A stretch of 64,000 nt of DNA from Aedes albopictus (Eukaryota > Arthropoda > Insecta > Diptera > Culicidae): positions 452,344,980-452,408,979 of the forward strand of contig NC_085137.1 of NCBI RefSeq assembly GCF_035046485.1. Direction: 5' to 3'. The notes under the pieces were generated by a model, which did not search any database, was not told the DNA's origin, and was given only the letters and a program-made list of their open reading frames with translations. A program made the translations under genes and the position numbers. Shown piece by piece: positions 50,056 through 60,160 of the stretch (the stretch's first letter is position 1; each line of letters opens with the position of its first letter).

Positions 50056-50350
50056 GAATGAGTTAGAGCAGGAAGCAGCAACTTCGATCAAGATCAACCT
50101 ACTTCATCAAAACGGAGTATTGAGAAACGAATAAATTACGGCAGACTTCAGTGGGCTGGGCACGTAGTGCGAATGTCAAAAGAAAGAATAATAACGAAAA
50201 CAATATTCAGCATGGAACCAGGTAATGGTCGGTGACTACATGGACGTCTACGAACGTGCTGGCTACACGTGGTTGAAAAATACCTGAGAATTATTAAATG
50301 TTCGGGGAAACAGGAGCAACAGCGTCCAAGACCGACGAAGATTGTGCTGT
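50056..50350 (+). pseudogene. Non-LTR reverse transcriptase C-terminal fragment (right arm)
   Basis: Mirror copy of 37036-37330, with the same LQWAGHVVRM box and the same stop. Both copies share the same damage, so the fragment was already broken before the inverted duplication (or the arms have been homogenised). Confidence 0.55.
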
Positions 50351-52000
50351 ACTATGTGCTCAAAGCTGGAGTAAAGTTACTTTATAGCTAACAAGGTTCC
50401 TTCCGGGATCACCAGCTCACTATTAAAATCATCGCGAACCCTAGGTATTGACAACAACAGTTTTATTCTGATGTTTCTCATCCTCCAAGAGGATGCTGGA
50501 ATAATAACACAGCCTAACCAAGCCTCTCAGTTACTGTCTACCAAAATCCAACACTCGTCCCGAAATTATCATGAGCTTCCCAGAATCATCGGGACTACAA
50601 AAAGCATTCAACTGATTCAACTGAACACCTTGCCGAACACACAGCGAGCGGCGTCGTTCTTTTCACTCATGCGCCAGCGCGCCATGCTGTTGTTGTTCGG
50701 CGCGGGGAATCAAGTAGCCCTGTGCGCGAAGTAAACATGACGCTAGTTTCGCTGTCACAGTGGGGTCAAGAGAGCTAAATTCTAATGCACTTGCTGAAGC
50801 AAATTTATGATGCAAAACTGTGCATTCAAATCAAAATTGCAGAGAAATGACAAGAGTTAGGAGTTTGGTGTCAAAGAACGAATTGTAGGGCATTTCAAGG
50901 CGCTCAACTTTGTCTAAGGAAGAAAATAAGTTAATTACGCATTTTTTAGAGCAAATCGACAAAAACAGTTAAAAATTCACTTACTTTTCACTTATTTGCT
51001 CTTAAAAAGTGTGTAAGTAACAAAAACTTGCATGTTCGAAGATGACGTTCAATAGCAAATTTCATAATCTTTCAAACGGTGCTGAGAGATCTTGAATAAG
51101 TTAAACCGTTTTCATGTTATTGTCGTTTTATTAAAAGCATTGTCAAAATCGTGAAAAGTTCAATAACTCCGTAATGGTTGAGATTTGACCATATGCGTAG
51201 AACAATTTTTTTCATCAAATATCATCCTTAATCACCCCCTGAAATATTCTGGGTAAGGAACCCAACACCCTGTATTTAGTGAAGGAAAAACTAGTTATTA
51301 TAGGGCACCGCATGAAATTCTCTCCTTCTCTTTCACTCTTACAGAAATTTTGTAAACAACAAGGCCAAGAAACGTCAAAATCCCATACAAAATCAAAACA
51401 GTGCAGTGGCCTATTTTTAATAAAATTTTAGAAGTAACTTTCAAACAAACAGAGCTTAGGGGTAAAATGAACAGTTGGTTCAAACTTTATATAATTTTTA
51501 CAAGATTTTATTCAAACTCAATATACTGAAATCTCTAACGTATATCGTTACATAAATAGAGTAAAAAGTTAAGAAAACATATCTTACTTCAACAATATAA
51601 GATTGTTATTAGAAAATACGCCTGTTTTAGTAAATTTTTTTCAAATAATTATTTCAGTACATTGCAAACTTTATATAAGAAGTTTCAAAATCGTAGCACA
51701 TACAATTTACATCAATTTTACTGACATGCAATTGAAAATATCGAAATTACACGTTTAAATTAACTTTTAAATATGTGTTCATTTTACCCTCAGTGTTTTT
51801 CGCTACTCGGTTTTCTAGCATTTTTTTGAAATCGAAAAAAAATGAAGAAAACTGTAGTTTTAAGCATTTTTTTTATTATAGAATGTTTAGAACATTATAC
51901 CATATACGATATTACATGGTAAAACATGAAGATTTTACAATATTTCCATTGAAAAGGACGCCAAACACTTAGGGTGTTTATTTTACCCCCATTTCCCCTA

Positions 52001-52819
52001 CTCGTTGAGTGTAGCACAAACTGAGCTAGACCACTCAGTTGCTTGCGATGAAATTCCAAACTCTGCATTTTTCTTTTAGATACCATATTCGAAAAACATT
52101 TTAATATTGAGAGATTTTGACATGAAAAGTCTTACAAATCCTCACTTGTGACTGTAGTTAGAATATACATCAATCAGAGAATGTACATCAATCGTATCAG
52201 CTCCTTATTGTTGAAGAGGGCAGCAATTTCAGTCAACTTTTTTTTTCTAGTATCACACATGTATTCAAACTCGTTCTCAAGGGAACAATTCCAAACAAAA
52301 CATATTCGGCACCTAATGATCAAATACATTTTCACACTTAACCTTTCATGGTTGCCACCTTTTCCATCATACATAGTGTTTCGCCTATAAACTTGCTTCC
52401 CTTCTAGCAATAAACAACCGTAAGAAGTCCGCAAAACCGCTCCAATTTCCGGGAGGGTGTATCATCCGCTCAACCTTCGCAGTCTCTTATGACTAATAAA
52501 AAACATACACCAGCAACTCCTTTCCGGCGATCCCGCAAAGGAAACCGTCGTCGTTAATACATGATACTTCGTTTTAGACCTACGTAGTGATAGCACACCG
52601 ACCGGTAGGTATCGGCGACCAACGGCCACTCATTGTGGGAAAACGGATCGCTAAAAAGAAAAGAACTAAAAGCCGGTGGGGTCGGGTCGTCTTTCAGACC
52701 GTTATGGCTGCCGGTGAAAAGCATCCACGTGCACACGCCCTAGAAAATGGGATAAGCTTTTGGGGATTATAGGAAGCGAAAAGCTGCACTTTTAAGCCGG
52801 TAGAAAATGTTTTCTCGAA
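52001..52819. other. Low-repeat DNA downstream of the gene's 3' end
   Basis: Several short frames on both strands lack motifs or splice support. No transposon termini or tandem arrays were seen. Confidence 0.4.
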
Positions 52820-52838
52820 GCATTATTTGTACAAAATT

Positions 52839-52844
52839 TTTATT
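52839..52844 (-). promoter_or_regulatory. Poly(A) signal of the secreted-protein gene
   Basis: AATAAA on the minus strand, 115 nt past the stop codon at 52959-52961. A transcript end near 52815-52825 is expected. Confidence 0.6.
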
Positions 52845-52958
52845 CTCAAGCTGGATTAGATTTAAGCACGCTGCCAAGCCTAAGCAGAAGCTGTTGGATT
52901 TGAAACATGTTAGACTCTTTGATTTATCTCTCTCTTGGTCTGTTTTTGATTTGCTGGC

Positions 52959-53068
52959 TCATTTGCGATAATCATAATAGTACCTGTACGTTTCGTCCCA
53001 CGGCCGGAAGTTCTTGTGATCGTACGCTCCGTAGCCACCATATCCACCGGAAGTTCCATAGTAGCGAT
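52959..53068 (-). CDS. Terminal exon of Gly/Tyr-rich secreted protein
   Basis: The acceptor is a T-rich tract ending TTTCTAG. The first two bases complete an Asp codon begun by the upstream exon. The exon then reads RYYGTSGGYGGYGAYDHKNF and RPWDETYRYYYDYRK before TGA at 52959-52961. The Tyr-rich, basic C-terminus fits a secreted structural or matrix protein. An AATAAA lies downstream at 52839-52844. The role of the protein is unknown. Confidence 0.8.
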
Positions 53069-53157
53069 CTAGAAACATACAAAATGTTATCAGCGTAAAC
53101 GAAGCGTGCTCAATTGATTGGCTCGAGCAAGCAGTGCAACAGCGAGAGCCCATTTAC

Positions 53158-53417
53158 CTCGGTTGTTGTTGTAGTTGCTGAGGCCTCCGCGAGCTGCCGT
53201 CATGTACTGCTCGTAAAGTGGATCGAGATTGTCGTAACCATTACCGCGGTAGCCGTAGCCGCGCATTCCACCGGTTTCCGCTGGGGGATAGTAGCCACCA
53301 CCCACGGGCATTCGCTGCTCCCCGCGGTTATCGTAGTAGCCACGGGTGGACATCGGATAGTATCGGTCATCGTAACGGTTCGCCGGGCTCATCTGGTACA
53401 TGTAGCGATCGTCATAG
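53158..53417 (-). CDS. Internal exon of Gly/Tyr-rich secreted protein
   Basis: The acceptor ACCCATTACAG and donor GTAAATG bound 260 nt. One base finishes a Gly codon from the upstream exon. The reading then gives YDDRYMYQMSPANRYDDRYY, STRGYYDNRGEQRMPVGGG, YRGNGYDNLDPLYEQY and LSNYNNNR. One base (G) remains for the next exon, which fits both the exon at 52959-53068 and the one at 14463-15135. YDDR(Y) motifs recur, as in the upstream exon. Other frames across this stretch are shadows. Confidence 0.85.
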
Positions 53418-53539
53418 CTGTAATGGGTAAAAGTGAAATGATGAAATTTTTCTCATTACGGTTGCCATAGATAACCAACAGAACAGAGGTTATCAAACAT
53501 TTATGAGATACGACCCATACCTTAACCCATAATCACAGA

Positions 53540-56500
53540 AATTTCACTGGAATTTCCAGAGGACTTCCTCCAGGAATTCCGAAGAATTCCTCTAAAAAAT
53601 ACCCAAAAACTCCTGTAGCAATTCTTCTAGGAATTCCACAGAAACTTCTCTAGGAATTCCACAGGGATTCCTCCACAATTTCCTCAGGCTATCCTCCAGG
53701 AAATCCTCAGGGATTCCTCCAGGGGTTTCTCAGGGATTCCTCCAGGAATTCCTCGGGAATTATTTCAGCAATTCGTCACGGAATTCCTCCTGGAATTCCT
53801 AAAGGAATTCCTCAGGAATTCCTCCAGGAATTCCTCAGGAATTCTTCCAGGAATTCCTCAGGAATTCCTCCAGGAATTCCTCAGGAATTCCTACAGGAGT
53901 TCCTCAGGAATTCCTCCAGGAATTCCTCAGGAATTCCCCCAGGAATTCCTCAGGAATTCCCCCTGGAATTCCTCAGTAATTCCCCCTGAAATTCCTCAGG
54001 AATTCCTCCTGGAATTCCTCAGGAATTCCTCCTGGAATTTCTCTGGAATTTCTCCTGGAATTCCCCAGGAATTTCTCCAGGAATTCCTCAGGAATATCTC
54101 CTGAAATTCCCCAGGAATTTCTTCTAGAAATCTAGAATTTCAAAGGGTATCCTTCTGGAATTCCTAAGGAATTCCTACTGGATTTCCTCAGGGATTTCTC
54201 CAGGAATTTCTCAGGGATTCCTCCAGGAATTCCTCAGAGATTCCTCCAGGAATTCCTCAGGGATTCCTCCAGGAATTCCTCAGCGATTCCTCCAGGAATT
54301 CCTCAGGGATTCCTCCAGGAATTCCTCAGGGATTCCTGCAGGAATTTTTCAGGGATTCCTCCAGGAATTCCTCAGGGATTCCTCCAGGAATTCCTCAGGG
54401 ACTCCTCCAGGAATTCCTCAGGGATTCCTCCAGGAATTCCTCAGGGATTCCTGCAGGAATTTTTCAGGGACTCCTCCAGGAATTCCTCAGGGATTCCTCC
54501 AGGAATTCCTCAGGGATTCCTCCAGGAATTCCTCAGGGATTCCTCCAGGGATTCCTCAGGGATTCCTCCTGGAATTCCTCAGGGATTCCTCCAGGAATTC
54601 CTCAGGGATTCCTCCAGGAACTCCTCAGGGATTCCTCCAGGAACTCCTCAGGAATTCCTCCAGGAATTCCGCAGGGATTCCTCCAGGAATTCCGCAGGGA
54701 TTCCTCCAGGAATTCCGCAGGGATTCCTCCAGGAATTCCGCAGGGATTCCTCCAGGAATTCCGCAGGGATTCCTCCAGGAATTCCGCAGGGATTCCTCCA
54801 GGAATTCCGCAGGGATTCCTCCAGGAATTCCGCAGGGATTCCTCCAGGAATTCCGCAGGGATTCCTCCAGGAATTCCGCAGGGATTCCTCCAGGAATTCC
54901 GCAGGGATTCCTCCAGGAATTCCGCAGGGATTCCTCCAGGAATTCCGCAGGGATTCCTCCAGGAATTCCGCAGGGATTCCTCCAGGAATTCCGCAGGGAT
55001 TCCTCCAGGAATTCCGCAGGGATTCCTCCAGGAATTCCGCAGGGATTCCTCCAGGAATTCCGCAGGGATTCCTCCAGGAATTCCGCAGGGATTCCTCCAG
55101 GAATTCCGCAGGGATTCCTCCAGGAATTCCGCAGGGATTCCTCCAGGAATTCCGCAGGGATTCCTCCAGGAATTCCGCAGGGATTCCTCCAGGAATTCCG
55201 CAGGGATTCCTCCAGGAATTCCGCAGGGATTCCTCCAGGAATTCCGCAGGGATTCCTCCAGGAATTCCGCAGGGATTCCTCCAGGAATTCCGCAGGGATT
55301 CCTCCAGGAATTCCGCAGGGATTCCTCCAGGAATTCCGCAGGGATTCCTCCAGGAATTCCGCAGGGATTCCTCCAGGAATTCCGCAGGGATTCCTCCAGG
55401 AATTCCGCAGGGATTCCTCCAGGAATTCCGCAGGGATTCCTCCAGGAACTCCGTAGGGATTCCTCCAGGAACTCCGCAGGGATTCCTCCAGGAATTCCGC
55501 AGGGATTCCTCCAGGAATTCCGCAGGGATTCCTCCAGGAATTCCGCAGGGATTCCTCCAGGAATTCCGCAGGGATTCCTCCAGGAATTCCGCAGGGATTC
55601 CTCCAGGAATTCCGCAGGGATTCCTCCAGGAATTCCGCAGGGATTCCTCCAGGAATTCCGCAGGGATTCCTCCAGGAATTCCGCAGGGATCCCTCCAGGA
55701 ATTCTGCAGGGATTCCTCCAGGAATTCCGCAGGGATTCCTCCAGGAATTCCGCAGGGATTCCTCCAGGAATTCCGCAGGGATTCCTCCAGGAATTCCGCA
55801 GGGATTCCTCCAGGAATTCCGCAGGGATTCCTCCAGGAATTCCGCAGGGATTCCTCCAGGAATTCCGCAGGGATTCCTCCAGGAATTCCGCAGGGATTCC
55901 TCCAGGAATTCCGCAGGGATTCCTCCAGGAATTCCGCAGGGATTCCTCCAGGAATTCCGCAGGGATTCCTCCAGGAATTCCGCAGGGATTCCTCCAGGAA
56001 TTCCGCAGGGATTCCTCCAGGAATTCCGCAGGGATTCCTCCAGGAATTCCGCAGGGATTCCTCCAGGAATTCCGCAGGGATTCCTCCAGGAATTCCTCAG
56101 CGATTCCTCCAGGAATTCCTCAGGGATTCCTGCATGAATTTTTCAGGGATTCCTCCAGGAATTCCTCAGGGATTCCTCCAGGAATTCCTCAGGGACTCCT
56201 CCAGGAATTCCTCAGGGATTCCTCCAGGAATTCCTCAGGGATTCCTCCAGGAATTCCTCAGGGATTCCTGCAGGAATTTTTCAGGGACTCCTCCAGGAAC
56301 TCCTCAGGGATTCCTCCAGGAACTCCTCAGGGATTCCTCCAGGAACTCCTCAGGGATTCCTCCAGGAACTCCTCAGGGATTCCTCCAGGAACTCCTCAGG
56401 GATTCCTCCAGGAACTCCTCAGGGATTCCTCCAGGAACTCCTCAGGGATTCCTCCAGGAACTCCTCAGGGATTCCTCCAGGAACTCCTCAGGGATTCCTC

Positions 56501-58770
56501 CAGGAACTCCTCAGGGATTCCTCCAGGAACTCCTCAGGGATTCCTCCAGGAACTACTCAGGAATTTCTCAGGGATTCTTACAGAAACTCCAAAGGGATGC
56601 CTTCAGGAATTCCTCAGAGATTCCTCCTGGAATTCCTCAGAGTTTCCTCCAGGAATTCCTCAGAGATTCCTCCAAGAATACCTCAGAGTTTCCTCCAGGA
56701 ATTCCTCAGGGATTCCCCCAAGAATTCCTTAGGGATTCCTCCAGGAATTCCTTATGGATTCCTCCAGAAATTTCTCAGGGATTCCTCCAGGAATTCCTCA
56801 GGGATTCCTCTTTGGGAATTCCTCAGGGATTCCTCCAGGAATTCCTCAGGGATTCCTCCAGGAATTCCGCAGGGATTCCTCCAGGAATTCCGCAGGGATT
56901 CCTCCAGGAATTCCGCAGGGATTCCTCCAGGAATTCCGCAGGGATTCCTCCAGGAATTCCGCAGGGATTCCTCCAGGAATTCCGCAGGGATTCCTCCAGG
57001 AATTCCGCAGGGATTCCTCCAGGAATTCCGCAGGGATTCCTCCAGGAATTCCGCAGGGATTCCTCCAGGAATTCCGCAGGGATTCCTCCAGGAATTCCGC
57101 AGGGATTCCTCCAGGAATTCCGCAGGGATTCCTCCAGGAATTCCGCAGGGATTCCTCCAGGAATTCCGCAGGGATTCCTCCAGGAATTCCGCAGGGATTC
57201 CTCCAGGAATTCCGCAGGGATTCCTCCAGGAATTCCGCAGGGATTCCTCCAGGAATTCCGCAGGGATCCCTCCAGGAATTCTGCAGGGATTCCTCCAGGA
57301 ATTCCGCAGGGATTCCTCCAGGAATTCCGCAGGGATTCCTCCAGGAATTCCGCAGGGATTCCTCCAGGAATTCCGCAGGGATTCCTCCAGGAATTCCGCA
57401 GGGATTCCTCCAGGAATTCCGCAGGGATTCCTCCAGGAATTCCGCAGGGATTCCTCCAGGAATTCCGCAGGGATTCCTCCAGGAATTCCGCAGGGATTCC
57501 TCCAGGAATTCCGCAGGGATTCCTCCAGGAATTCCGCAGGGATTCCTCCAGGAATTCCGCAGGGATTCCTCCAGGAATTCCGCAGGGATTCCTCCAGGAA
57601 TTCCGCAGGGATTCCTCCAGGAATTCCGCAGGGATTCCTCCAGGAATTCCGCAGGGATTCCTCCAGGAATTCCGCAGGGATTCCTCCAGGAATTCCGCAG
57701 GGATTCCTCCAGGAATTCCGCAGGGATTCCTCCAGGAATTCCGCAGGGATTCCTCCAGGAATTCCGCAGGGATTCCTCCAGGAATTCCGCAGGGATTCCT
57801 CCAGGAATTCCGCAGGGATTCCTCCAGGAATTCCGCAGGGATTCCTCCAGGAATTCCGCAGGGATTCCTCCAGGAATTCCGCAGGGATTCCTCCAGGAAT
57901 TCCGCAGGGATTCCTCCAGGAATTCCGCAGGGATTCCTCCAGGAATTCCGCAGGGATTCCTCCAGGAATTCCTCAGCGATTCCTCCAGGAATTCCTCAGG
58001 GATTCCTGCATGAATTTTTCAGGGATTCCTCCAGGAATTCCGCAGGGATTCCTCCAGGAATTCCTCAGGGACTCCTCCAGGAATTCCTCAGGGATTCCTC
58101 CAGGAATTCCTCAGGGATTCCTCCAGGAATTCCTCAGGGATTCCTGCAGGAATTTTTCAGGGACTCCTCCAGGAACTCCTCAGGGATTCCTCCAGGAACT
58201 CCTCAGGGATTCCTCCAGGAACTCCTCAGGGATTCCTCCAGGAACTCCTCAGGGATTCCTCCAGGAACTCCTCAGGGATTCCTCCAGGAACTCCTCAGGG
58301 ATTCCTCCAGGAACTCCTCAGGGATTCCTCCAGGAACTCCTCAGGGATTCCTCCAGGAACTCCTCAGGGATTCCTCCAGGAACTCCTCAGGGATTCCTCC
58401 AGGAACTCCTCAGGGATTCCTCCAGGAACTCCTCAGGGATTCCTCCAGGAACTCCTCAGGGATTCCTCCAGGAACTCCTCAGGGATTCCTCCAGGAACTA
58501 CTCAGGAATTTCTCAGGGATTCTTACAGAAACTCCAAAGGGATGCCTTCAGGAATTCCTCAGAGATTCCTCCTGGAATTCCTCAGAGTTTCCTCCAGGAA
58601 TTCCTCGGAGATTCCTCCAAGAATACCTCAGAGTTTCCTCCAGGAATTCCTCAGGGATTCCCCCAAGAATTCCTTAGGGATTCCTCCAGGAATTCCTTAG
58701 GGATTCCTCCAGAAATTTCTCAGGGATTCCTCCAGGAATTCCTCAGGGATTCCTCTTTGGGAATTCAGCC
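53540..58770 (+). repeat. 23-bp minisatellite array filling an intron
   Basis: The monomer pairs CAGGGATTCCTCCAGG with GAATTCC plus one variable base. The period is 23 bp. Blocks of near-identical monomers (about 62 units at 54660-56095, about 48 at 56860-57970) carry CCG at the variable site; other blocks carry CCT, or AACTCC for AATTCC. Because 23 is not a multiple of 3, each frame cycles through all phases and encodes a 23-residue repeat (GIPPGIPQGFLQEF and so on), so all three plus frames are open for hundreds of codons. These frames are not genes. The array lies in the intron between exons 53158-53417 and 59055-59497. Confidence 0.95.
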
Positions 58771-59054
58771 AGGAAGTCCTCTATCAATTGCACCATCTGC
58801 TTATCCACAAATTCATTGAATATATCCCATCCATTAGGTCTCGCCAATTTAACTAAACCACACATGATCCACAACGTGGATTACCAGCTCATAGTTTGAA
58901 AAACACTGTCCCAGAACAAAGCTTGCCAAAGTTAGATTAACGAACCAAGCTGGCATGAAATTCGCCCATCATCCGATAATTCCCTCATTGATTAATTACC
59001 TAATCGAAGTCATCGGAACGGCCCACCGCACCCTCCAGTCCAGATCAAACTTAC

Positions 59055-59497
59055 CCCATCATCATGTTGGTGTATCTATCGCCCCCTCGGTAGCGGTCGT
59101 CATAAACCTCCGGTCGATAGTACCAGTTCCTATCGTCGTAGATTGACCCCCGTCCGCTGTAGTACCCATAGACGCCACCACCGGGCCTTCCGCCGTACGT
59201 TCTCATATCCCGATCAGCATAGCCTCCGCCTCCTCCGGCGTAGCCTCCGCCGCCGCAGCTGATGCACCTCTGGTCCCGCCCATAGCGCCCATACTCGTCC
59301 CGGGTGCTCCGATACAAACTGCCCAGCGTCGGCCCGGTGACCAACTTCGATGACGAGACCGATTCACCAACGGTACTTTCGCCATCACCTCTGCCATCGC
59401 CTCGGCCATCGCCTCTGCCGCCGCCACCGTTCGATAAACTGGCACACGAGCCCCGGTCCAGCAGCGCCAGTGATAGGACCAGCGCGCAGCTGACTAG
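59055..59497 (-). CDS. Signal-peptide and Gly-rich exon of a secreted protein
   Basis: The acceptor (TTTCGATTCACAG) and donor (GTAAGT) are strong; 443 nt starting in phase 0. The exon opens with LVSCALVLSLALLDRGSCA, a signal-peptide core with a plausible cleavage site after SCA. The start codon must therefore lie in an earlier exon, not identified and probably beyond 59.5 kb or outside the window. Next come three RGD motifs (RGDGRGDGRGDG), a CISC pair, GGGGY stretches, and the motifs IYDDRNWYY and VYDDRYRGG, ending TNMMMG. With the next two exons the frame closes exactly (813 nt). Secreted extracellular matrix, cuticle or eggshell-like roles are possible, but no family was recognised. Confidence 0.85.
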
Positions 59498-60160
59498 CTG
59501 TGAATCGAAATAGAACAAAATGGAAAAATAACGCATTCAATAAAAGGTAATCGATGGGTGGTGGGTGGCTTGGGAGTGGAAGTGGAGTCCAAAAGCGATG
59601 GAAGGTAGGTTCGGTTGAAAAGATTAATTCTGATGTGATGATGGGCGGAGAAGTGGGGGCAACAAATGTAACTCAATGGAATCGTTGTAACTCGATTTGG
59701 TTTAACAGTAAAATGGTTTAGTCACTGATGGAGGTGTGGTGTGGTGGTTCCAAAAGAAATATAAAACTCGCGATCAGTATTATTGTTTGTTCTTTCCAAT
59801 AATCTTTGGTAGTTTAGGTTCGATTAGTTATAACCCCGTAATCTACATTACAAAGGCAATTTGTATAGGATTAAGTATGGGGAAATAAACGTTTTCGCAG
59901 TTTTCTCAAACGAAGTTTAAACTTTTCTTAAACTATGTAACCGATAATGTACAAAAGGACTTTTATTCCGCCCTTTTAAATACTACTAAAATTACCTATA
60001 TCATTTTCCTTTTCTTCCAATGTGTACTAAAACTTTTGTGCCTCCAAACGAATAATAAAAGTTTCTGCTCCTGAATAGAAAAAAAACCGTATGCGCATTT
60101 GTTGGAGTAAACAAAGCAAAGTTAGTTTTCTAATTTTAAATACGTGCAATATACAACTCT
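59498..60160. other. Intronic DNA upstream of the signal-peptide exon
   Basis: No first exon (ATG followed by a good donor in the right phase) could be picked out with confidence, and no transposon ends were seen. Confidence 0.4.

Larger units (their letters stand above)
36114..51272. mobile_element. Giant 15.2-kb foldback element with near-identical arms
   Basis: The ends CAGGGTGTTGGGTTCCTTAC are exact inverted repeats flanked by TA (36112-36113, 51273-51274). Positions x and 87386-x match across the outer arms. Compared by translated segments, the arms agree almost perfectly from 36114 to about 42500 (right arm 44880-51272), with only scattered single differences. More divergent pairing continues to about 42870 and 44510. 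The central 1.6 kb is unpaired minisatellite. Outer arm portions (36114-37700 and its mirror) are non-repetitive and hold a non-LTR fragment; inner portions are minisatellite. No transposase is recognised; the superfamily is unassigned. Confidence 0.85.
35827..51998. mobile_element. TA-flanked 1-kb element split by the giant foldback
   Basis: The left end GGGGAATTGTGGGTAAAATG is inverted at the right end as GGGGAAATGGGGGTAAAATA. TA flanks both (35825-35826, 51999-52000). Extra copies of GGTAAAATGAACA lie near 35852, 51462 and (inverted) 51775. Its own DNA is 35827-36113 and 51273-51998, about 1 kb; everything between is the giant foldback. Confidence 0.75.

Noticed and set aside
36114..51272. 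Mirrored short frames of 60-144 codons in both arms
   Set aside because: They translate GGAATTCC-type minisatellite or non-coding element DNA. Their perfect mirroring reflects the palindrome, not conserved genes.
53540..58770. Regular direct repeats resembling a CRISPR array
   Set aside because: There are no unique spacers, the period is a simple 23 bp, and the genome is eukaryotic.
56134..58819. Three overlapping plus-strand frames of 419-847 codons encoding a GIPPGIPQGFLQEF repeat protein
   Set aside because: They are translations of the 23-bp minisatellite, open in every frame because the monomer lacks stops. There is no codon bias, splice or promoter support.
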